From positions 57,928,910 through 57,992,909 of the forward strand of contig CM047431.1 of assembly GCA_026168455.1 (NCBI GenBank): 64,000 bases of DNA, given 5' to 3'. Origin of the DNA: Theocolax elegans (Eukaryota; Arthropoda; Insecta; Hymenoptera; Cerocephalidae). Under the pieces are notes generated by a model that was not told the origin of the DNA, did not search any database, and was given only the letters and a program-made list of their open reading frames with translations. Shown in pieces: positions 1 through 14,759 of this stretch (positions are counted from its first letter, which is position 1; every line of letters starts with the position of its first letter). The position numbers and the translations under genes were made by a program.

Positions 1-313
1 CTCTCTCTCTCTCTCTCCTACTTGGTAACGCGGGCAATTTAAACGCGTATACGTGTATGTAAGAACGAAAAGAAGAAAAAAAAAAGAAGCGGTGCACACA
101 CGTGTAGTACGCTGCATATATATTAATACACATTGCGATTAACTATGCGAAAGAGGGGAAAAAAATATGGAAAAACGAATATATTAAGATTTTTTGTGCT
201 CTCTCGCAGAATCGATTATATGAAGTGGAAAATTTATAGGTTACGAGCCATTAACCGCGTAGCACGTGCTTCAGTTAAAAATAAGTCGCTTTCAAAGCTA
301 TCAACATCCGCGA

Positions 314-350
<37 letters not shown>

Positions 351-1557
351 AGAGAGTGAGAGAAAAAGTGGTAAATCGCTTGTAAAATTGATATTGTATA
401 CACATATAACATATAACTACCGCACCCGTCTCGCATTAATACGTGATCACACGAAATTAGTATTTATTGTAATATCATCGATAATAATTAAAATCGAATG
501 ATGGAACAAGATATATGTATATATTATGTAACGATATGCGCGCGCCAGTATGTGTGTGTGTGTGTGCGCGCGTATACATATACGCGCATCGAAACAAGGT
601 ATTTCAATCTTTATACGAGCGTAAATTCACGTGACGCGTAACGAGCCTTACACTTTCTTATTTAATACATTTATTGTATTATACACATAAATTATGTACA
701 CCGGTGTTTACATTTCATAACTTAATCGTATAATACGAGTTTAACGACTGTTTTTTCTTCTTCTTCTTCTACTGCTTCTGCTTCCTTTTTTCTTCTCTCG
801 TCAAATATCGAAATATAATGGAGTTAATCAGCCGGTATAATAATACAATTTTGAACCCATACTATGGGTGTTTTCTTTTTCTTTTTTAATACCGTTGAAC
901 TCAATTTTTTTAAGGCAAAATTCTGAGTACATCCAGTTATAGACATTGTTCAAAGTGTATAACATATGCGACCAAAATAATGATGTATTCGTTCTTTGAA
1001 TCACATTGCCTGGGTGTTACGTGTATGTATTTCTCCCGTATATAGTTAGTTTCCTTTAAATCACGATTTTGTCCAAGTCGTTTGAATCAGCGAATGTTAT
1101 CGGTCAAACGTGTCAAAGATGACTGGTTTTTCGATATCGGCAAGTTTATACATCACAAACAAATGAAAATGAACTGATACTCTTACTTGTAAATTTTAAA
1201 AAAATGATCCTCTCCACCGAGTATGTATAAAAAAAAATACTCTACTGTATTTCTTTACTGTATACTGATTTACGTTGCATTGCTTAACAATGAAGATGTA
1301 TAATGTCGAATTTAAAAAAAAATATATTAATTTTTACAATAATAAAATAGATTAATTATATATTCATTCTGCCTGTATCTTGAGAAGTAAACAATATAGT
1401 AATTTTGGTAGAATATTATTCTCAACGTAGATATTTCCAAGAGAGAGGTTTTTACGTTTCAACGAAAGTATAAGTTAATTCACCCGTCGGATAGTCCCAT
1501 TCGCGACGATTGTCCTAATTTTCCAAGCGTTATCTCTTATCTAAACTCACCGTGTCA

Positions 1558-1594
<37 letters not shown>

Positions 1595-2018
1595 CATAAC
1601 TGAAAAGGAAAGAGTGAAGCAAAAAGTCAGTGGAGAAGTGCGGACACGATTTTCTCGTGAATTCCCTGGATGATTCATTTGTGGCTACGTTGAATTACTC
1701 TTTCTTTCTCTCCCTCTCTCTCTCTCACTCTGAATTTACGAGGACGAGAAAAAAAAGGTAAATAATTTTTGGGTGGACCTCGAAAGAGAGAGATAGAAAG
1801 AGAGGCCATTGTTCACCGAAGAGTTTTGGGTCCCCGAGGTAAAATGCATCGGCACAATCGTAAATAATGCAGCAGGAAATCGCGACTGGACGTAACGAAA
1901 GAGGAGGAGGAGGTGGAGGAGGTGGAGGAGGAGGAGGAGGAGGACGTATAGCTCGTGCGATAGGCTGCTATAGATAAGGGCCGCTGCGTACGTTGCTAGG
2001 CGAAACTCACGGAGCAAG

Positions 2019-2057
<39 letters not shown>

Positions 2058-3480
2058 ACACCGAGCGTTGCGAAACGCACCGACGTTTATATAGGTTATG
2101 TGCGGCAAGGTTACGAGGCTCGGCCAACAGTAGAAATGAGAAAAATATACCACTTCTTTTTTCTTTTTTTTTTTATACATCCAACACAGCCTGACCGATC
2201 ACCCGCGTACACTGGAAAGAGAAACCCTGAGTCCGATGAAAAACTACAGCGTTATTTATTTATTTCTCTCTTTCATTGTTATATAATTGAATCATCAACA
2301 CCTTTCAACTTGACAATTACCCTCATCTCGATTTTACAGGTGTACATGCGTTATGTATTTTTTATTAATTTTATTAATTATTCTATTCGGTTAAGAACAC
2401 CTCTGAGCAATCGCTTTTTTAACGGATGTAATTGATTACCTTATACGGTTTCTCGAGTGCAATCGATAATTTATTTTGTAACATTACTATAAACATATGT
2501 TTTATACGTATACCAAACATTCGAATACAATGAATTATTCCTCACAAATACATTTATTTACCGAAAATTTAAAAACGAAACAGTACGTAACGTAAAATTT
2601 GACGATACAAGAAGCAGACACCTCACAAATTTCTAATTTACATAAGTAACATACTGGCTGTTTCCGCTTTCGAAAAGTATAAAGCTCGTTGCGATACGTT
2701 AGAAGTAAAAGAGAGGTCATGTCAACTTTTAAAAATTATACATTCCAATAAAAAACAGAAACTTTGAACTTGTTTGTAAAAGTAGCTTGGAATGTTATAC
2801 TTAAAAAAACTTTAATTTCGATTTTCCTTCGATTCCCAAACTTAACATTTAACAATCTCTTAGCACTTGGGCATTTACGACATCTTTACCAAATTCCTTT
2901 GGTGTTATATTCTCCAAATAAAAATGCTGTAATTAACCTTTACTAGAATTAAACAATCAGCTGATAAAAGAGACGATTAAATTTTTCGCGAAACAGAACG
3001 AAAAGAAGAAGAAAAAAGAAATCGGTAACTTATCTCCATCTTGACTTGTATAGATATATTGTCTAGACGTTCGTTACTTTAAATAAAGATATATATATAT
3101 ATATATATATATACACTTATAAGCGCTTTCGGTAGCTGATAAAGGATTGCTAAATTAATCTTCCCATGAAATCGACAATTCGCCAGATTAACAAAGATAA
3201 ACAACGCGATAATTTTTTTCTTTTTTTCTTCTTTGATAACCTAAACGACAAATGTGCACGGAGAAAAATATAGTATTTAAAATGACCATAGTCTTTAGCA
3301 ATGAAATCACCAACTGATAAAATCCAAAAAATGTCTATAGTTTATGATGAACAATAAATGAATTGTAGGAAAACTTATAAATTTTTTTCTTGCAAATTTT
3401 TCTATATTTATGAATTTAAAGTTTCCATCGTTGGGTATAGGCTTCCTTGGGTTTTTATCCAAAAACAATATGTCAAATGA
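1..3480. other. Non-coding DNA, probable intron of the minus-strand gene; microsatellites only
   Basis: No exon, RNA gene or transposon was recognised. Visible structure consists of simple repeats: (CT)n at 1-17 and 1560-1589, (GA)n at 317-344 and 2016-2057, a GGA/GGT run at 1900-1943, and (TA)n at 3089-3113. Open frames of 60-120 codons here are microsatellite or AT-rich translations without recognisable protein character. A lone ACGGAGAAAAA motif at about 3258 resembles the terminus of the element at 23858 but has no partner end. Confidence 0.5.
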
Positions 3481-4093
3481 TTAAGGGGACCAGCCAATGC
3501 TAAAATTGAGAAAAAAGCTATTTAATATTAACAATTAATAATTTTTTTCATAACAATTGAAAACATTTAATTATGACATTTCTTACTCTGATGTTTTAAC
3601 ATAGTGCATTTACCGCAGGATTTCTCAGGAATCTCGTCGTCGAATAGGCTGAAATTTTAAGAGTAACTTTTAAATACGATTTTAAGCCACTTGAATGTCT
3701 AAATATTTGTATAAAAAAATTATTTAGCTGTTTTTTATATAATTTTTCAATTTCTTTAATTAATTTGGTAATAATGATTTTTTTATTACAATGTTAACAC
3801 AGTCCGTTTCGCTCAAGTAAAGTTACTGTTAAAATTTCAGCCTTTTCAATGAAATGGTTCCTGAGATGTCCTGTGGTAAGTCCATTTTGGAAAAAATTAG
3901 AGTACAAAGTGTCATAATAAATTAAAATAGTTATCTTACATATCAATTGACCAAACAAATTTCAAATACAAGTTAATAATAATAGATTATGTTTACAAAA
4001 ATTAAGAAATGTTTTCAATTGTTATAAAAAAAATTATTAATTGTTAATATTGAATAGCCTTTTTTCAATTTTAACACTGGCTGGTATCCTTAA
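3481..4093. mobile_element. Foldback MITE flanked by TTAA (piggyBac-type target), 613 bp
   Basis: The two halves of this segment are inverted copies of each other over almost the full length. The left end reads TTAAGGGGACCAGCCAATGC, and the reverse complement of the right end reads TTAAGGATACCAGCCAGTG. Both continue through matching AT-rich sequence, and inner blocks (CTCAGGAA, GGCTGAAATTTTAA) also match in inverted order, with the axis near 3790. TTAA at both ends is the known target-site signature of piggyBac-superfamily elements. No open frame is present, so it would be non-autonomous. The arms have diverged visibly, so it is not a very recent insertion. Confidence 0.75.
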
Positions 4094-4493
4094 ACAAATA
4101 AAAATTATAAACAAAATCCCTAAAAATTTTCGATATTGAAAATTAACGAATTTTGCTGGATTCCAAGAATAGAAACTTCAAACTCATCTATATTTTTTAG
4201 AGTAGTATTTTTTGGTATCATAGCCGCGAATGTGTTTTTGCAAACCTACATAAAGTCAAAAACCTTATATATGCGACTCAAGTCACCAAAATAAATTGAA
4301 AAATCGCATGTTGCATCCCCATATGTGGCCGAAAAAGCGAATTTTGCGACTATGATACCATTAATTTTTTTTTTATATTTTAACGTTTATGTATGATTAG
4401 TCCTATATGTATTAAACGTTAAAATAAAAGATATATTGGATTTACATAGTTGTTTACACACTGATTTCAGGAATATTATAATACATGGTATAA

Positions 4494-4533
<40 letters not shown>

Positions 4534-5914
4534 GCTCAAACTTCTTAACGTTATCGCCAATTGTCCGATAAGGTGTATAGTTTCGTCGAACTTTGCGACT
4601 CGAATCTTATTCAATGCATACACACACAGAATAGAGGGATATAATATTAGTAATAATTAATAATATCGTAATACCTTCGAGCTATTCCCTTTTCCCGGAT
4701 TGGAAATCCGATCATTGGATTACAACATCCGATTGGAGATGGCAAAAATGTGATTTTGTATTTCGTGCCATAATGGCGATAAACTTTTTTGTTTCTAAGC
4801 TTTTATACATCTTTTTGTTTACTAACTCTGGTACAACCAATTAGAAAGAGTATAGACAATCTAAATTTATTGTAATTTTAGAATTTGATATTATACTTCC
4901 CAATATATATCAGGACAAAGAGATACATTCGAGCGAGTTACTACGAAATATTATTTATAGTAAATATTCGAAAATTTACGTTTAGTTATCGATCGATTAA
5001 TTCTTACAACTGATCGACGAACAAGTATTTTTTAATACAACTATGAACATAGAGAAAACGAATTAAAAAATGATCTGACCTTGTAAAGATATATAAAGTT
5101 GAGTAATAAATTATCAAATATTCAACTATTCGGGAAATAAATATATTTATAATTCACATAAAACTATATATAGAATAAAAGAAGAAGAAAAGCTTATGGT
5201 AGAAAGTTTATCTCTCGAAAAATTAGCTAGACTTTTTTTTGGTCAACTACAGTTTGCCAAACTTTTATTTTATTAAGTCATATTTTATGCGTCGCATCAG
5301 TTTCACCCTCCTTCTTTTTTTGTGGCTCATTCCGAAGTTCAGTCAAATGTTGAGCTGCGATCGTCATCGTTCCAATAAGGTTAAAAATATACATTAGACA
5401 CCGACTACGTAACAACCTGGTAAAATGACATTGTCCTCCGCGCTTATAGACGTATCGTCACCAAAGTACAAAAACATTGCAAATCTCGAGAGAAGTAGCT
5501 TTAAAGTTAGAGAAACGAATCTGGTACACGTATATACCTATACGAATAGTCGGAATGGTCGGCGCACTATAGCACCGGCAACAGCAGCAACAGCAGCTGG
5601 TACGTCGAATCGTTGGGTATCATAAGAGAAACGAAGCGCGTCGTTCGCTCACGCGTAAATAATGCATTCCCAATGGTATAAAGTAAAGTACCACCACTAC
5701 CACCCGCAGCTGTTAATTCTATGCGACGGTGACGCGCATCAGACCGGGAACCCAAAGCGAGAGAGAGAGGGACGTCCCCGCGCGCGCGAATGAGCCATGC
5801 GAAACGACTCTCTCTCGAACGTTCGCAGCGGTAAGCCTGGGGATTATTCCTGGCGCGGGCGTATTTTTATCGTCCTCCACACACACATGCACACACTGTC
5901 CGCACTCACACTGT

Positions 5915-5945
<31 letters not shown>

Positions 5946-8784
5946 GCATGTATACAGCGAGACCGACCGAGACTCCGATGTCCGTGGCTCTTCTTCTTTC
6001 GACGTCTCGTACGAACGAACCGTGCTATATACTCGTGTGTACCTTACGTAACCAAGGGTAACGTGACTAGATTCCTACTATCAAGATTGTGCGCTTTGAA
6101 TTTTTGCGCAAATGCCCGTTTTTATTTTTTAACCTTTCGGCAGTTGTGCGCTATACGGTTGACATTATACCCATGTACGTTCCTACTCGCTCGTGCCCGG
6201 CGTTTCTCGAAAATTTGTATCGAGTTAACTTTGATAGAAGTTAACTGCCAGGTGACAAACTTGGAAAAAATGTTCTAATGTAACGTTTTAGTCGATGTTT
6301 CCTAAGCCCGGTAATTTTTTTCTATTTCGACACGTATGCCAATTCGCGAACGCATACTAATGCATTATTCAATAAAACATCTTGAATAGGCATTTTGCAA
6401 AAATGTTAATTAACACACAATTTTTATCTAAACTTTATACAAATGTTTCAGTAATGATTCCTGGGGAAAATCGCGCTGGACACTTTGACGCAAACTTTAC
6501 GGAGAGTTTCGATACACGCGTGATACATTGAGTAAAATCTGCCAAATTCTTTTTCGTTTTTGTCGAAAAATTTTGTTTTTTCTCCATTTGTAAAGTGGAG
6601 AAAACTACCGTGCCAAAAAAAGAAGGGGCGTACGTACGAATATACCGTTTCGAAGCAGTGGTCAAAAATGAAAAATTTGGTAGGAACGTTTGACACGTGT
6701 GCAGCACACTCGCCATATCCGTGACTACACGGGCGCGCGCGCGCTCACACACACACACACACACACATTGACTTTCGGTGAGAGTCGAGTATATATATAC
6801 ATATACAGACGGTAGGGAGAAAATAAGAGAAAGGAAAGAAAACGAGTGGCACGTTGAGGCGAAAAGAAAAAAAAACACCGAAGAAGTAAGAAAGAACTGG
6901 CAGACTCTTTGCGAAGAGATGTGAAAAAAAGGGAAAGAGAGACAGATACGTTATACGTACATACGAGAAAAGAAAGAGAGTGAGAGAGAGAGGGAGGGAG
7001 AGAGGGAGAGGGAGAGAGAAAGAAAGTGTACGCTCGTATTACGAAATCGCAAGACAAGTAGACCAGAGAAGACGAGCTCGTTCGACGAGCTTTCTATGTC
7101 TGCTGTGTGTGTGTGTGCGCGCTTGTGTTACTGTGTGTGGATGTCGCCCTTTCCGTACGTATCCTCTCGAGCGTTCGAACCGAATAAAACCAAAAAATAA
7201 AAGGAATATTTTTTCATTCGCAAAAATTACGCGACGTCGACATCGACAGGTCGTAATTGAAATTCCAATGCCGCGATTTAATTGCCTTAAATAGTGAGTG
7301 CGTCGATAATTAAGCGAAAACCCTCGGCTAATCGAGCTTGCGAGCTCTTTTAATCGAATTTTTAACGCTCCCGTGTACTGCATAACCTTCTCGATCAAAG
7401 GTACAATGACTTTTTACCTGGAGTGATTTCAATCAACTGCGTGTACAACCCCAATCAATAATAGAGATTTATCCGATGAACTCGAAAGAATCCTAAAGGG
7501 AAGGAATCTTTTACATTTTACAAACTGTCAAAATAAAAAAAGAAAACTATCCGCCGATCTATAAGTTTTAAAAAGGTACACCCAAAAATTGCATGTACGC
7601 TCCCCGTTGTCGTTGCCGATGCGTATATCCTATATACCTGCGGGTACATTACGCTGCGGTAAATTGCATTAACAAAGTCCTTAAAAATCATATTTTTTTT
7701 TATATACTCAAGTTCAGTGAACATCAATCACGTTGAATAATCTTACGTGCGCGGAGTAAACGACCCAAGTTATTAATCAAAATGAAAGAGTTGTATGAAT
7801 TTTTTCAAAAAATAAAAAGAAAGAGAGAGAAAGGGAGAGAGAGAGAGAGAGATACATATTCGCAGAAAGTATTTCAGTACAACTAGATTCGGACCCTAGA
7901 CTTGGCCAAACTCGGACGTGTCGTACTGCGAAAAGTAGGAAACTCGTGTAAAGAATCCTCGAGAGCCGAGAGAGAAACAGAGAGAGAGAGAGAGAGAGAG
8001 AGTTCAGATAGATCGTTCCATGCTCAAGATTCGAGGTCCCTGGAGATTTTTCGCGATACCTTTTTCCCTCGTCGTCCTCGTTCCATCTAGTTTTCGGTCT
8101 GTTCGTGGACGATGCTTGCTCGCTCTCGCTTGCTCGTTCGCTCTCTTTCTTGTTTTACTCCTTTCTCTTGACGGAACGTTTAGCCGCAGGCGAAAATAAA
8201 AACGCGACTCACCAAAGACCGGCCCAAGCGATTTACGCGCTTTAAAAAAACCCCCTCTTCTCTCGCTCTTCCGTGTGCGTGCGTGTGTGTGTGTGTGTAT
8301 ATGTGTGCGAGTGCGCGAACGCGCGCGTGTGGGTGCAACCCGACCACGAAAATACCAAGACTCGTTAAATTTTCAGATTTTTCGCGTTACGCGAAAACGG
8401 TTTAAATATAGTTTGCACAATTTTTTAAACTGCAACGCGTTTGTTCCGAACGATATAGGATACATTTTATATTCCGTACGACTACTCCTCGGAGAGAAAG
8501 CATCTGTGAAAAATCAGTATACTTATTTTAACGTATCGGAAACGAATTTAGTTTGCACTATACACGAAATTATCGTACGTTAATTGCGTGTTTAAAAATT
8601 CTATCTGGTCTAGTGAAAATTAAAGAAATGTATCTTTTGGTCAACGGTATTATTATTCGAAGTACATTGTTAAATATAGATGTGTCAAGTCAAATTCGGC
8701 TCTTGTATGACCATATTATCAGATATCGTATTCAATTAAATAAGTATTAAATAGATTTTTTGAATAGAACATATTTCTTGTATC
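4094..8784. other. Non-coding DNA with a GC-rich microsatellite island
   Basis: The stretch 4094-5400 is AT-rich with one (GA)n tract at 4499-4531. From about 5400 to 8300 CG dinucleotides become frequent and (CA)n/(GT)n and (GA)n tracts cluster: (CA)n at 5926-5946 and 6746-6768, (GA)n at 6976-7022, 7819-7851 and 7979-8001, and (GT)n at 8281-8298. Frames up to about 150 codons are built on these repeats. No exon was recognised. The GC-rich part could hold intronic regulatory DNA or an alternative promoter, but no specific site supports this. Confidence 0.45.
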
Positions 8785-9109
8785 GATGAAACGCTTTTTC
8801 TCCCATTTTATGACCATTTATTAATGTGAAATCCTATTTGTCTTCCATTTTTGAGCTTGTAATAAAGTTGAATCTAAATGAACTCATGAAAAATCTAACA
8901 AAATCGCGTTGATCTTCGTAAATAGTGGAACTATTACAGAAATTATTTGTAAATCAGACAAAAATAATAAAAGCTACAGGCCATCCGAATCTATAGGAAT
9001 TTTGAAAGTTACTGTTCGCGGAAAAGTGGACAACATTACTCGAATGTTTTTTGAGGAATTGTGGTCATTCTATTAAGTGCTAAGAAAATGGGAGAAAAAG
9101 CGTTTCATC
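8785..9109. mobile_element. Small non-autonomous element with about 25-bp terminal inverted repeats
   Basis: The segment starts with GATGAAACGCTTTTTCTCCC followed by ATTTT, and ends with the exact reverse complement of these 25 bases. A GACCA/TGGTC pair a few bases further in also matches. The total length of about 325 bp and the absence of an open frame fit a MITE. The superfamily was not assigned because a target duplication is not clear. Confidence 0.65.
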
Positions 9110-12100
9110 ACTAGATATTTACTACCAATTTTTAATTCCTAGTTCTTAGACTTCAATTTCTACTATATGGATAGTTTGAGTATTATAAATGTTGCTAAAA
9201 AATACGGAAAATTTTACTTCAGAAAGGTGATGTTGGTTGTTATAATTTTTTCGACAATTGTATAGGCAAAAAATAAATTGACTAATAAATGACCGCTTGG
9301 GAATAAATGGATTAAGCGACGAATTAATAAAAAAACTCCGACATTTGATAACAAAGTGAAAAAGAAAATGTTTATCATTAATGAAGAAAAAATGTAATTT
9401 CAGAAAGTTAAAAAATATTTTACTAATTAAAGTACTTAGTATATATATATATATAGAGTGCATCAAAATTAAATAATTTGAAATTTTAGCATACCGTGTA
9501 CTAAAATTTTATAAATAATGTACAAGTTTTTGATAAAAAAATCAATGCTATATTTATTTATATATAATACTTATTTTATTCCATCTATCAGTCTAGACTG
9601 ATAAAAATGTCGAACATTAATAACTATATACATTTCACTTAATAACGCGCGAAAATCATCGTCTAATTATTATTATTTAATTGAATACAAATTATATTAA
9701 AAATGACTCGTAAATTGAAAATCGTGATAATCGGAATACGAATCCCTGTATATATATATATTTCATCATAAAATGTCGTAGTATAAAATATACCATTATT
9801 CTGATAGTATAAACAAAAAAATGTAGAACCATACACCTGTAACATAACCAATTCGTTTATTTCTTTTGCGATAGGATAGATGTAATGCCAATCGAAGTAA
9901 CGACCACACCCGGCAAGGTGCAGTAGCAGTTTGTACATTTAGCCGTCGTTTACCGATTGCGCAACTGTTAAATATAAACTAAACGACAAAGACATTGACA
10001 TTGGAACTATTCTATAGAGTCTCTCGGTTATTACTATTCATATATATACGCTCGCGCGCGCACGCTCGAGGAATTGTATTATCTATCGAATGAGGAGAGA
10101 TAATGTTGGGTTGCCTACCGAGATCCCGTAATTCTCTTACTTTATTTATAGGAATCTCGTATATAGATTACAATGATTTATGCATATATATATATACATG
10201 TACATATACATATACATGTACACGCGGTGTTATTACAACAATAACGATTGATCGTTGTACATTATGTATAAGATTGATATAATATTACGTCTATAGGAAA
10301 TTAAATACCGGTAGCTCGCGTTTTTTCAATACTGCAATACTACGATATATACGCATTTTTTTATGCATCGGAACGTTTATCCCGAGGTATATTTCGACGA
10401 TCACCTGTTTTGCTGTTTCTTTTTTCTGTTCTGTGGGAGTAATTAACCAAAACACGTTTAGCGCGCGCGATCGTGACAGTTTTTTTTTTTTCGTTCGGTC
10501 ATTCGTTCCATCCAAGTTAGTGGAATTCGCGGCAGTACCGCGGAAAATGCAAATGCGCTCTCGCGTTACACACGAGCCCGCGGTATGAAACTCGTTTGGA
10601 TTGTCTCGATTTAAACGAATCGACGAAATATTAGATAAATATTATTCCAATCGTTCGTACGATTGTAGGAGAGAGATCGATAAAAAAAAAAATAGGTTTG
10701 CATAATGACGATCGTTTATCGACTAAACTGGGTCGTACGAATACTGTCCGTACGTACGCTTGACGGTCATTTGACCGAAAATTACAAATCGCGGGTTTTA
10801 TTTGCAAGATATCTTATTGGGCGCGAACGAAATCATTCGAGGTACTCTCACCTGTATAACTAAGTGAAAAATAAATAACGCGCGGTCGCAGATCTTTCGA
10901 ACGAACGTAATTCCAAGTATCTTTTTTTGCGAGCTGGGCAAGTCGCGTGCCTGCACCCTTGGACGTATAATGAGTGAACCGATCCCCGCATATATACGTA
11001 TATACACATACATCAGGACAAAATCGTAATTCTCTTTCTCCTTTTTTGTAGGTATATACCACTCCTACTTAACGGTTGGCCCATTACCTCGTGTAACCCT
11101 TCTTTTCTTTTTCTCGATCTTCGCGCGGCTCTTCGGATTCTCTTTCTCTCTCTCCCCTCTCCGCCAAGCACTCGGGCGCGCGTCCGCGCCTTTATTTTTC
11201 TCTTTGCTCGACGGCGAAGTCGGTACTAATTTCGCGGGCGAATTTTCACCACGGTAAACTAGGCAATCTTTTGTTTACTCTCGGTGTTTTTCTTTCCACT
11301 CTAATCGCTCGCTATACGAGCGTAATCGTAGCTTTTATATTTCACGACGTAAATGCATCACTCTCTCATAGAAAAAAAGGGGATATATATATTCGAGACA
11401 TCGTTAATGCAGATATTTTTTGTTTGTTATTATTACTATTCAAGTTCGCGTTTTTGCATTATTTTTTCTGCTACTTACATGTACTAAATGTTTATAATTT
11501 CGCGTGTAGAAAAAGAGAATTCATAGTTTACCACGTAAAAGTTAGTAAATCTCGTTAAAGTCCGACTAATCAGTCACTTTCCCTGGTTTATATATTTTAT
11601 TTCCAACCAACTATTTTAAGTACAAGTCTGACTCCGAGTTTAGTGAAAGTCTGTCATCTGCGCATCTCTCGTTCGTAATGTTATATACGATTGGAACGTT
11701 TGACGTGCTAAAATTTCAAATGATAATTAACTAGTTTCTAATCTCTTGACCATCATTACATTTTTACCCCTAGAATCAATGATTTTTTCATTGCGTAACA
11801 TTTATTTCTTGTCCGCTCTTTTCGCATTCTTATATAGCACGACGCGTGTCGTGGGCATAACGTTTATCCAATATTTATACGACGAATATTGTATATCGCG
11901 TTATCACGAACGAGTGTATCACAAATATGTAATAAATTGAGTGTTTTCATGAGAAAAAGGTAAGGTTTAATAAGAAACATGTATTTAGGAAAAGTGAGTT
12001 TATTGTTGATCTACACAAACAATCTTCAAACTAGTGCTATATATATATATTATATACATTTGATGTTAAGCTAGGTAAGGGATAATTATATAATGTAAAT

Positions 12101-12420
12101 AGTATCACCCACGAGTTTGCAATATATTGATGTATTAGAATGTTTCGTATGGAGATTAATATAAATTTTGGGATTTTTGGAAGATATAAATATAATATTT
12201 TATTACTTCATTATAAACAAATTCTTTGATTCTTCAAGGTTTGGTGTAACATGTATAATACGCCATGAACAAAAAGTAATTTTATAAACTTGAATAATAA
12301 ACAACGAATCGAGTACTCAACGAGTCGTTAGAACAATTTGTCGAGAAAAAATCACGCTTGCTTATATGCAAAAAAAGTATAGGATTCCTCAAAATTTATA
12401 AATATAAGAACGAAAGGTTT

Positions 12421-12467
<47 letters not shown>

Positions 12468-12580
12468 GTATACTAAGTAATATATTCACAAATGTAAGAT
12501 AAATATGTTTATCGGGATTCCGTGGTTACGTATGCCTCGTTGTTTCATCAAACGTATAAAAGCAAGAGCCGTAGTACGAC
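9110..12580. other. Non-coding AT-rich DNA
   Basis: No gene was recognised. An AT-rich frame of 91 codons (9663-9938, minus) has no recognisable domain. The interval 10440-11260 is locally more CpG-rich. (GA)n of about 38 bp lies at 12427-12464, and short TA runs are at 9438-9453 and 12038-12051. Confidence 0.45.
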
Positions 12581-13117
12581 TCCCTTATTCGACGGAAACT
12601 AGGAGTATTAGGGATAGAGCAGCGTAATCATCCGCCGTGTAAACAAGACCAACCAAGGTATAAAACGCATCGGCTAACAAACGAGTAAATACTGGGGCTC
12701 GGAGGATCCTCCTCGTATCAACGATTCGGAAACAATACTGGCTAGCATTGTAATCGTTGAAAAGAGTGCATCGTTCCGCGGATAAAAATAAAAGAAAAAC
12801 GAAAGACACGGGGTAGGGGAAGCTCGGCTTTAAGCCTCGAAAAAGTGAAAAGGTAAAGGAGGATGCAGTAAAGCGTTGTTCGCGCGGGCGAGCGCATTAA
12901 AAAGGAAACTGCACTAAAACGAGACTAAAGTGCCGAGATAAATATCCCCGAGGGAAGAGGAGGAAGAGGAGAAAGAGGAGGAGGTAGAAGACGAAGCCGA
13001 GAGAAGAGGCGGTGGCGGCGGCGGTAACGGCTTCGAGATCATAAGCCATTATCGGGCCGAAGGAGGAGAGAGAGAGAGAGAGGCACTCGTCATAAAAACC
13101 GCGGCATAAGAGAGAAA

Positions 13118-13147
13118 GACCGACCGACCGACCGACCGACCGACCGA
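13118..13147. repeat. (CGAC)n tetranucleotide repeat
   Basis: About seven CGAC units are followed at once by AAGC and GAGC tetranucleotide units. The four-base periodicity with changing unit suggests slippage and mutation of one tract. Confidence 0.9.
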
Positions 13148-14056
13148 GCAAGCAAGCGAGCGAGCGAGAGATAAAACACCGTCCAAGGGGGAGCGGACAG
13201 AGGGGGGGAGAAAGAGGGAAATCGCGGAGATTAGAGCGTTTACGCGTCCCCGCGCGATCCTGCGGTCTTTACTCCCTACTCTCGTCTTTGGACTCTTATA
13301 TACCACCCTCCCGCAGATAGGCGATCGGATCGAGTCAGCTCGACGAGCCAAAGATAACTGGGTGAGGGGAAGGAGGGGGGGGGGGAGGGGGTGAGACCAT
13401 GAGGAGACGTGGACGAGGAAGAGGATGAAGAGGAGGACGTGTGCATCACTGATAAGCTAAGCGCAGACATCGCACGCGTCCCCGCGCGATTTATCAGCTA
13501 TAGACACGTGGTGTCCCGTTTCTTCCCTTCCTTTATCTCCTCCATCTCCTCCTTCTTCCGCGGAGTTGGTCATTGTCGCCGACGACCGATTTATCGAGGG
13601 CCGAGGACGGAGATGACGCGTCCACGCCGCACTCTCTCTTTTGGCCAACCCGCGCACCATTTATATACTTATGTGTGCGTCTCCTTTTTTTTTCGCGTTA
13701 CGTTAGTTACGTCTCGGCCGCGACTTTTCCTACCCGAACGTCTCATCGGACGCTGAACGTTCTCTCCGAGAATATTGTCCAACGGTGTCAACGAGACGCG
13801 CACCTTCGAGAATCGAACCACCAACCTTTTTTCCGAATGCTAATTTTGAAATAGCGCGCGTGTACAACTCGATCGGGATACCGAAATAACACCTCTCGGT
13901 GAAATCTTGAGATTCACACTCAAATAATAATAATTTTCACAAACTGCTGGATCGAGAGGATTCCTTGCGCAATTAGGTACGGCGATGCGCGGTAAACGTA
14001 TAATTTGGTATCCCGGTACATAACGCACGCACACACGCGAGACCACGCACACCAAC

Positions 14057-14059
<3 letters not shown>

Positions 14060-14093
<34 letters not shown>
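14060..14093. repeat. (CT)n microsatellite, 34 bp
   Basis: Uninterrupted CT dinucleotides on the plus strand, inside the GC-rich island. Confidence 0.95.
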
Positions 14094-14095
<2 letters not shown>

Positions 14096-14722
14096 GCCTC
14101 TCTCTCCCTCTGTATATGCGAGTGTAATCTTTCGTTGGCCGTGCCGCGGTGCGTCATATCGCAAACGACGCAAACTCAACTGGTTTTTTTCCAAGCCGCG
14201 ATAAAGCATTTTTAACATCTTTCTTTCGATGCGAGTGCAACAATCGCGTATACGCGCGTACTCCAGGCGTCGTGCGTGTGTGTGCGCGTGTATGTGCGCG
14301 CGAGTATTGGAAAGGCCAAAGCGTTGAAAGCTCTCGGTAAACCTTGACCAAATTCGAATACATCTCGAAATTCCCTGGATCTCCCCGCCTCGGTGTCCCG
14401 GTCTCTCCCTTGAATTTATACATCGAAAGTGCATCTGTCTTTCTCGGTTTCACAAAGAGAATGGGAAATAAGAGGAGAGGAAAAAAGGAAAGGAAAGAAA
14501 AGGAAAGAGGCGCACGTCCGCGAGAATTGACGATTGTTATTCCGCGGGCGCGCGGTCGGCCATAACCTCTACTCTCGACGGCTGCCAGCCGATTATGCGA
14601 GACCGCGAGGCGCGCGCTGCACGCGGCAATTTTTTGCAGTCCGCGAGACCGTCGCCCATTCCACTCCTCCTCCTCCTCCTCCTCCACCTTCTCCTTCTCC
14701 ACCTCGTCCCGCTACTATACTG

Positions 14723-14759
<37 letters not shown>

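Noticed and set aside
13800..13835. Minus-strand GGTTCGATTCTC, like a tRNA B box
   Set aside because: The T-stem does not pair and no A box or acceptor stem is found at the expected distance.
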